Assembly: GCA_036154955.1 (NCBI GenBank)
Contig: JAYZWL010000099.1
Location: forward strand, 1 to 64,000
Direction of reading: 5' to 3'
Length of the DNA: 64,000 bases
Source of the DNA: Albimonas sp036154955
Lineage (GTDB): Bacteria > Pseudomonadota > Alphaproteobacteria > Rhodobacterales > Rhodobacteraceae
In this document: one piece after another, positions 59,425 to 64,000 of the stretch
How the letters are laid out: the number at the start of each line of letters is the position of its first letter
Numbering within the stretch: position 1 is the first letter of the stretch
Position numbers and translations under genes: made by a program
The notes under the pieces: generated by a model
Told to the model about the DNA's origin: nothing
The model's database searches: none
Seen by the model: the letters and a program-made list of their open reading frames with translations, nothing else

Positions 59425-62417
59425 TGCCCCGCCGTCTGCCCGGCCGCGGCCGCCTGATCGACCGCGCCCGCCCTGTCCCGTTCCGCTGGAACGGCCGCGC
59501 CTTCACGGGGGTCGCGGGCGACACGCTCGCCTCCGCCCTGCTCGCCAACGGCGAGGCGCTGATGGGCCGCTCCTTCAAGTATCACCGGCCCCGCGGCGCG
59601 GTGGCGAGCGGGTTCGAGGAGCCCAACGCGCTGGCAGCCATCGGCGCCGGCGCCTCCGCCGCGCCCAACACCCGCGCCACCACCCAGCCGCTGGACGCGG
59701 GGCTGGAGGCGGCGAGCCAGAACCACTGGCCCTCGCTGGAGCTGGACGTGGGCGAGCTGAACGCCTTCGCCGCGCCGTTGTTCCCGGCGGGGTTCTACTA
59801 CAAGACCTTCATCCACCCGCGCCGGGCCTGGAAACACCTGTTCGAACCGGTGATCCGCAACGCCGCCGGCCTCGGCCGCGCCCCCGAAGGTCCGGATCCG
59901 GACCGCTACGAATATTTCTACGCGACCTATGACGTGCTGGTGGCGGGCGGCGGGGTCTCCGGCCTCGCCGCGGCGCTGGCCGCCGCCGGCTCGGGCGCGC
60001 GGGTGCTGGTGGTGGAGCAGTCGGGCTGGTGGGGCGGGCGCGCGGCGACCGACGGCGTGATCGTGGACGGACGCCCGGCCGCGGACTGGGTGGCGGATGC
60101 GGTGGCGCGCCTGACCGACCTGCCCAACGCGACGCTGCGGCTCAACGCTCAGGCGGCGGGGGTCTACGACCACGGATATGCGCTGGTGTCGGAGCGGATC
60201 GCCCGCCCCGCCGCAGCCTCCGGCCTGCGCGAGCGGCTGTGGCGGGTGCGCGCCCGGCGCATCGTCACCGCCACCGGCGCCATCGAGCGGCCGCTGGCTT
60301 TCGCGGGCAACGACCGGCCGGGCGTGATGCTGGCCGGCGCGGTGCGCGACTACCTCGACCTCTGGGGCGTGGCCTGCGGGGATCGCACGGTGCTGGCCAC
60401 CAACAACGACGACGGCTACCGCACGGCGCTGGCGCTGAAAGCGGCGGGGCTGGAGGTTCCGGCGGTGCTCGACGCCCGCGACGCGCCCTCGGGCCCGCTG
60501 GTGGAGGCGGCCCGCGCCGCGGGGATCCCCATCCGCGCCGGCATGGGCGTGATGCGCGCGCTGGGCCGGATGAAGGTGACGGGCGTCGAGATCGGCCGCG
60601 TCGACGGCGACGGCCGGGCCGAGGACCGGATCGACTGCGACTGCGTGGCCATGTCCGGCGGCTGGTCGCCGGTGGTCCACCTGTGGAGCCATTGCGGCGG
60701 CAAGCTGGTCTGGGACGAGGCCGACGCGATGTTCCGCCCCGATCCCGACCGCCCGCCGCTGGACGGCGCGGGCGAGGGCTTCGTGATCCCCGCCGGGACC
60801 GCCGCCGGCCGCCTGCGCGCGGCCGACGCCATGGACGACGCCCATGCCGCCGGCCTGCGCGCCGTGGACGGGACCGACGCCGCCCCCCCGGAGGCGGAGG
60901 CGGAGGCCGAGGGGCCGATGCGCCCGCTCTGGACCTCGCCGGCGAAAATGCCGCCGAAGCTCGCCGCCAAGGCCTTCCTCGACTTCCAGAACGACGTGAA
61001 GGTCGCCGACGTGCAGCTCGCCGCCCGCGAGGGCTACGAGAGCGTGGAGCACGCCAAGCGCTACACCACGCTGGGCATGGCCACCGACCAGGGCAAGACC
61101 TCCAACATCGCCGGGCTGGCGATCCTGGCCGAGGCCCGCGGCGCCGCGATCCCCGAGGTGGGGACGACCACCTTCCGCCCGCCCTACACGCCCCTGACGC
61201 TGGGCGCGCTGGCCGGCGAGGCGCGCGGGCCGCTGTTCAAGCCGACCCGCCGCACCGCCATGGACGGCTGGCACGACCGCCACGGCGCGCATTGGGAGCC
61301 GGTCGCCGACTGGCGGCGCCCCTACGCCTATCCCCGCGAGGGCGAAAGCGTGAAGGACGCCGTGACCCGGGAGATCGAGGCCGTGCGCGGCGGCGTCGGC
61401 ATGATGGACGCCTCGACGCTCGGCAAGCTGCTGGTGAAGGGGCCGGACGCGGGGAAATTCCTCGACCTGCTCTACACCAACATGATGTCCACGCTGAAAC
61501 CCGGCAAATGCCGCTACGGGCTGATGTGCACCGAGCAGGGCTTCCTGTTCGACGACGGGGTGACGGCGCGGCTTTCGGAGGACGCGTTTCTCGTCCACAC
61601 CACCACCGGCGGCGCCGACCGGGTGCATGCCTGGATGGAGGAGTGGCTTCAGACCGAGTGGTGGGACCTCAAGGTCCATGTCGCCAACCTGACCGAGCAA
61701 TACGCCCAGATCGCCGTCGCCGGGCCGAAGGCGCGCGACGTGCTGGAAAAGCTCGGCGGCATGGCGGTGGACGGGCAGGCGCTGCCCTTCCTCGGCTGGA
61801 CCGAAGGCGCGCTGGCCGGGATCCCCGCGCGGGTCTACCGGATCAGCTTCTCGGGCGAGCTGAGCTTCGAGCTCGCCGTGTCCGCCGGTCGGGGGCTGGA
61901 GATGTGGGAGGCGGTGGCGAAGGCGGGGGCCGAATTCGGCATCACCCCTTACGGCACCGAGGCGATGCATGTGCTCCGCGCCGAAAAGGGTTTCATCATG
62001 ATCGGCGACGAGACCGACGGGACCGTCACGCCGCTGGACCTCGGGCTCGGCTGGGCGGTGTCGAAGAAGAAGGCCGATTTCATCGGCAAGCGGGGCATGG
62101 AACGCTCCGACCTCACCCGCCCCGACCGACTGCGGCTGGTGGGGCTGGAGACGGAGGACCCGTCGGTGGTGATCCCCGACGGCGCCCATGCGCTGGAGGA
62201 CCTGAAGGAGGACGGGCGCGCGCGCACCGCGGGCCACGTCACCTCCACCTACTGGTCGCCGACGCTCGGCCGCTCCATCGCCATGGCGCTGCTGGAACGC
62301 GGGCCGGAACGGATGGGCGAGACGGTGCGCATGTCCGACGGCGCCGGCGCGCCGATCCCGGCGAAGATCGTGTCGCCGGTGTTCTTCGATCCGGAGGGGG
62401 AGCGGCAGAATGGCTGA
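59424..62417 (+). CDS. soxA: Sarcosine oxidase subunit alpha
   Basis: A 997-aa large subunit. The N-terminal ferredoxin-like segment (about 10-100, FKYHRPRGAVASGFEEPN) is followed by an NAD-binding domain with VLVAGGGVSGLAAALAAAGS (about 172-190). GATGAIE-type and MSGGWSPVVHL segments of the amine-oxidoreductase fold come next. The C-terminal half is a GcvT-like folate domain (GMMDASTLGKLLVKGPDAGK, ITPYGTEAMHVLRAEKGFIM), where the methylene group is passed to tetrahydrofolate. GGGGGAGA precedes the ATG. Length and domain order are normal. It overlaps soxG by 8 bases. Confidence 0.95.
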   Translation: MPRRLPGRGRLIDRARPVPFRWNGRAFTGVAGDTLASALLANGEALMGRSFKYHRPRGAVASGFEEPNALAAIGAGASAAPNTRATTQPLDAGLEAASQNHWPSLELDVGELNAFAAPLFPAGFYYKTFIHPRRAWKHLFEPVIRNAAGLGRAPEGPDPDRYEYFYATYDVLVAGGGVSGLAAALAAAGSGARVLVVEQSGWWGGRAATDGVIVDGRPAADWVADAVARLTDLPNATLRLNAQAAGVYDHGYALVSERIARPAAASGLRERLWRVRARRIVTATGAIERPLAFAGNDRPGVMLAGAVRDYLDLWGVACGDRTVLATNNDDGYRTALALKAAGLEVPAVLDARDAPSGPLVEAARAAGIPIRAGMGVMRALGRMKVTGVEIGRVDGDGRAEDRIDCDCVAMSGGWSPVVHLWSHCGGKLVWDEADAMFRPDPDRPPLDGAGEGFVIPAGTAAGRLRAADAMDDAHAAGLRAVDGTDAAPPEAEAEAEGPMRPLWTSPAKMPPKLAAKAFLDFQNDVKVADVQLAAREGYESVEHAKRYTTLGMATDQGKTSNIAGLAILAEARGAAIPEVGTTTFRPPYTPLTLGALAGEARGPLFKPTRRTAMDGWHDRHGAHWEPVADWRRPYAYPREGESVKDAVTREIEAVRGGVGMMDASTLGKLLVKGPDAGKFLDLLYTNMMSTLKPGKCRYGLMCTEQGFLFDDGVTARLSEDAFLVHTTTGGADRVHAWMEEWLQTEWWDLKVHVANLTEQYAQIAVAGPKARDVLEKLGGMAVDGQALPFLGWTEGALAGIPARVYRISFSGELSFELAVSAGRGLEMWEAVAKAGAEFGITPYGTEAMHVLRAEKGFIMIGDETDGTVTPLDLGLGWAVSKKKADFIGKRGMERSDLTRPDRLRLVGLETEDPSVVIPDGAHALEDLKEDGRARTAGHVTSTYWSPTLGRSIAMALLERGPERMGETVRMSDGAGAPIPAKIVSPVFFDPEGERQNG

Positions 62418-62958
62418 GACCTTGGTGCGCTGGGCGCGCGTGGCGGGCCGCGGCATGATCGGGCTGCGGCTGGACCTCGGCGACGCGGCCCTGACCGGGA
62501 CGGTGCGCGAGGCCGCGGGCCTGGCGGTTCCCGCCCCCCGCCGGATCGAGGCCGAAGGCGACCGGCGGCTCGCCTGGATGAGCCCCGACGAGTTGCTGCT
62601 GTTCCTGCCCGTCGCGGAGGTTCCCGCGACGCTGGAGGCGCTGACCACGGGCTTCGGCGACCGCTTCGCGCTGGCCGTGGACCTGTCCGACGCCCGCGCC
62701 CTGTTCCGGCTGGAGGGCCCCGGCGCGCGCGAGGTTCTGGCCAAGGCCGCGCCCGTCGACCTGCACCCGGACGCCTTCGGGAAGGGCGATTTCCGCCGCA
62801 CGCGGCTGGGGCAGGTCGCCGCGGCCTTCGGGCAGGTGGCCGAGGCTCCGGAGGCGTTCGAACTGGTCTGCTTCCGCTCGCTCGCCGCGCATATGACCGC
62901 CTGGCTGGAGACCGCCTCCGCCCCCGGAACCCTTCCGGGCGCGCTGGTCCGCGGCTGA
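62410..62958 (+). CDS. soxG: Sarcosine oxidase subunit gamma
   Basis: A 182-aa subunit related to the GcvT fold that completes the oxidase. WMSPDELLLFLPVAEVPATL and VDLSDARALFRLEGPGAREV are family segments, ending with FELVCFRSLAAHMTAWLETA. It overlaps soxA by 8 bases. No glyA or folD gene follows; the next element is the small ORF and RNA array. Confidence 0.9.
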   Translation: MAETLVRWARVAGRGMIGLRLDLGDAALTGTVREAAGLAVPAPRRIEAEGDRRLAWMSPDELLLFLPVAEVPATLEALTTGFGDRFALAVDLSDARALFRLEGPGAREVLAKAAPVDLHPDAFGKGDFRRTRLGQVAAAFGQVAEAPEAFELVCFRSLAAHMTAWLETASAPGTLPGALVRG

Positions 62959-63374
62959 TCCGAACCCGCCTTCGCAACCGCAGCATCAACCAGCCGCCCC
63001 GAGGCGGCCGGTCGACTGTCGACGCACGGGATTCGGGATCGCGACCCCGCTCGCGGCCGACCTCCGATTCGGACAGCGATGGTTACTCATCGTAAAGTTT
63101 CACGACACGCATGACTTCGCGTTTTCAACATCTTGAATGAATTCAGGGCGCCGCTCAGCGCAGGACTTGGGCTGAGCCATGCGCTGAATGCAGAGCGGGT
63201 TTCGAAATTGATGCACTGCACAAAACCATCAGGAACCCCGATTATCTTCTCAACGGAACGAGACGAGCCGCCCCCGACGCGACCGCCGACCGACCCGGAC
63301 AGGGCCTGACGAAAAGGCCGGACCACCCGGGACGACCGACGCGAGGCGCGAGGCGGCGATGAAGGAGACCTGAC
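62959..63374 (+). promoter_or_regulatory. AT-richer leader/promoter region of the stress-RNA unit
   Basis: The segment 63,075-63,260 is clearly less GC-rich than the rest of the window, as expected for a strong promoter region. It contains GCTCAGC (63153-63159) and GCTGAGC (63171-63177) as an inverted repeat, a TGAATTCA palindrome (63138-63145), and a CTTGAA (63132-63137) like an RpoH -35, but no convincing matching -10. No gene recognised. Confidence 0.4.
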
Positions 63375-63527
63375 ATGACCAACGACTATCGCATCGACAT
63401 GGCCCGCATCGACCTCGAAGCCCGCCGCATGCGCGCCGAAACCCTGCGCCAGATCCTCGCCGGCATCCAGGCCCGCGTCCGCGGCCTGTTCGGCGCGGGC
63501 CACGGCGCCGCCGGCCGCGCCGCCTGA
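63375..63527 (+). CDS. Small protein, 50 aa, upstream of the CcsR-like RNA array
   Basis: A strong AAGGAGA lies 6 bases before the ATG. The product opens MTNDYRIDMARIDLEARRMR, has a basic amphipathic helix through about residue 38 (AETLRQILAGIQARVRGLFG) and ends in a Gly/Ala-rich tail. It resembles the very small basic proteins of Rhodobacterales (RSP_7527/DUF1127 neighbourhood), but the DUF1127 signature (L-x2-L-x-D-x2-L-x-DIG) is absent. In R. sphaeroides the CcsR RNAs are co-transcribed with a small RNA-binding protein gene (CcaF1); the position here is equivalent, the sequence is not clearly the same. Confidence 0.8.
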   Translation: MTNDYRIDMARIDLEARRMRAETLRQILAGIQARVRGLFGAGHGAAGRAA

Positions 63528-63621
63528 GGCGTTGCGATCGGCGCGCGCCTGCATAGATAGGCGCGCAGACGAGATTTCCCGGGGCGCAGGGGTCCTCCCT
63601 CCCCGCACGGCCCGGGAATGA

Positions 63622-63738
63622 CGGATGGCGAAGGGTCCTCCCTCCCGACGTCGTCCGAATGACCGCCGACCGGCGCGCTCCTCCCTGGCGCCGGCGGCAG
63701 CGTCGAAAGCCCCGTTCGGTCCTCCCTCCGAACGGGGC
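63622..63738 (+). repeat. Hairpin module copy 1 (A-B-C)
   Basis: Hairpin A (63622-63657) starts CGGATGGCG and closes GGG-loop-CCC. Hairpin B (63665-63698) has GCGC flanks. Hairpin C (63709-63738) is a perfect 11-bp GCCCCGTTCGG/CCGAACGGGGC stem. The order recurs in the two following modules. Confidence 0.8.
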
Positions 63739-63750
63739 GCTCATTCGAAA

Positions 63751-63864
63751 CGACGGCGTCGGGTCCTCCCTCCCGGCTTCGTCGCAGAGACCGCCGCGAC
63801 GCGCCTCCTCCCTGGCGCAGGCGGCCGGTCGCCCGCCTCGTCCGGCCCTCCCTCCGGACGGGGC
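63751..63864 (+). repeat. Hairpin module copy 2 (A-B-C)
   Basis: A: 63751-63784 (CGGG-loop-CCCG). B: 63791-63824 (CCGCC...GCGCC-loop-GGCGC...GGCGG). C: 63835-63864 (GCCTCGTCCGG/CCGGACGGGGC). Loop starts are shifted 126-128 bases from those of copy 1. Confidence 0.8.
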
Positions 63865-63870
63865 TCCATA

Positions 63871-63990
63871 CGGATGGCGACGTCGGGTCCTCCCTCCCGA
63901 CGACGTCCGCAGGACCGCCGCGACGCGCCTCCTCCCTGGCGTATGCGGAAAGGTCTACCCGCCCCGCTCGGCCCTCCCTCCGAGCGGGGC
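63871..63990 (+). repeat. Hairpin module copy 3 (A-B-C)
   Basis: A: 63871-63909, beginning with the same CGGATGGCGA as copy 1. B: 63915-63948, sharing the 19-base run CCGCCGCGACGCGCCTCCT with copy 2. C: 63961-63990 (GCCCCGCTCGG/CCGAGCGGGGC). Loop spacing from copy 2 is 124-126 bases. Confidence 0.8.
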
Positions 63991-63995
63991 TTTTT
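63961..63995 (+). terminator. Rho-independent terminator ending the RNA array
   Basis: The tenth hairpin has a perfect 11-bp stem with loop CCCTCCCT and is followed directly by TTTTT (63991-63995). It is the only member of the array with a U tract. Confidence 0.9.
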
Positions 63996-64000
63996 CATGT

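Larger units (their letters stand above)
63543..63995 (+). ncRNA. CcsR/cuckoo-type stress RNA array with ten anti-SD hairpins
   Basis: After an initial hairpin (63543-63566, loop GCATAGAT) come ten stem-loops, at 63576-63618, 63622-63657, 63665-63698, 63709-63738, 63751-63784, 63791-63824, 63835-63864, 63871-63909, 63915-63948 and 63961-63990. Each exposes the loop TCCTCCCT, or CCCTCCCT in the seventh and tenth. Stems differ in sequence but keep pairing by compensating changes (e.g. GCCCCGTTCGG/CCGAACGGGGC versus GCCCCGCTCGG/CCGAGCGGGGC). Loops are complementary to GGAGG ribosome binding sites; the sixth and ninth contain exact CCTCCTCCC, the motif of R. sphaeroides CcsR1-4. The final hairpin is a terminator. 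Likely co-transcribed with the 50-aa ORF and processed into smaller RNAs, by analogy. Confidence 0.88.

Noticed and set aside
57360..62958. N-methylglutamate dehydrogenase (mgdABCD) instead of sarcosine oxidase
   Set aside because: The subunits are homologous, but gmaS and mgsABC, which accompany mgd, are absent, and domain order fits soxBDAG. Cannot be fully excluded.
63132..63165. CTTGAA as an RpoH promoter of the RNA array
   Set aside because: The -35 matches but nothing close to CCCCAT-T lies 13-15 bases downstream. Kept only as a remark in the region entry.
63228..63255. GGAAC-type -35 suggesting an EcfG general-stress promoter before the RNA array
   Set aside because: The base pairs expected at -10 (CGTT) are not at the right distance; Rhodobacterales generally lack the EcfG system.
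63576..63990. Regularly spaced repeats that could suggest a CRISPR array
   Set aside because: The repeated element is only an 8-base loop within varying stems, spacing is irregular (about 30-45 bases), the flanks are inverted repeats and there are no cas genes.

Overview
The window is about 64 kb of very GC-rich DNA (well over 65% G+C by eye) and looks like chromosome of a Rhodobacterales-type alphaproteobacterium. The support is the CtrA response regulator directly downstream of a SciP/DUF1153 gene, TakP-like TRAP solute-binding proteins, the TIGR02186/TauE-type exporter pair, a SAM-II riboswitch on metZ, a GTTC-N7-GTTC LexA box, CcmI, an NDUFS4-like complex I protein, heterotetrameric sarcosine oxidase, and a stress-RNA array of the Rhodobacter CcsR ('cuckoo RNA') type. 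I saw no transposase, integrase, phage gene, tRNA or rRNA.

Layout. 0-9.4 kb: thrS (-), a porin (+), a TauE/SafE exporter with its TIGR02186 partner (-), a secreted protein with a VPxPA-type C-terminal sorting tail (+), and a large MscS-type channel (-). 9.9-15.3 kb: a tightly overlapped operon of four glycosyltransferases and one histidine phosphatase. 15.4-21.6 kb (-): an oligopeptide/opine-type ABC transporter operon (fused ATPase, binding protein, an unlisted 41-codon secreted peptide, two permeases). 22-29.4 kb: thioesterase, glutathione transferase, alpha/beta hydrolase, riboswitch-controlled metZ, then an operon of an Ada-like protein, a PEP-mutase-family protein and an M20 amidohydrolase. 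29.6-32.4 kb: HPP-CBS protein and TrkH. 32.4-34.2 kb (-): a lone SOS-controlled imuB. 34.4-40.8 kb (-): a TRAP transporter with two tandem paralogous binding proteins and a large permease carrying a coiled-coil tail. 41.2-48.1 kb: glycosyltransferase, acyl-CoA ligase, ThDP enzyme, thioesterase, CYTH-CHAD protein. 48.2-53.6 kb: ligA, ctrA, sciP, mnmA and an NDUFS4-like gene. 53.6-55.05 kb: an unusually long stretch without a credible gene. 55.05-57.1 kb (-): DUF1289, ruvX, ccmI. 57.4-63 kb (+): soxB, a 58-aa membrane protein, soxD, soxA, soxG. 63.4-64 kb: a 50-aa ORF followed by an RNA hairpin array.

The most remarkable element is at the right edge. Directly after the 50-aa ORF lie ten consecutive hairpins, 63,576-63,990, every one presenting the loop UCCUCCCU or CCCUCCCU. 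The last is followed by U5 and forms a textbook terminator. Nine of the ten are organised as three tandem copies of a three-hairpin module. The loops are complementary to Shine-Dalgarno sequences, and two contain the exact CCUCCUCCC motif of the R. sphaeroides CcsR1-4 stress RNAs. Those RNAs act on C1 metabolism through FlhR, so their position next to the formaldehyde-producing sarcosine oxidase operon is suggestive.

Many operons here use 4-base ATGA/GTGA overlaps, so translational coupling is a general theme. Several short genes (41, 50 and 58 aa) are supported by coupling or strong ribosome binding sites.
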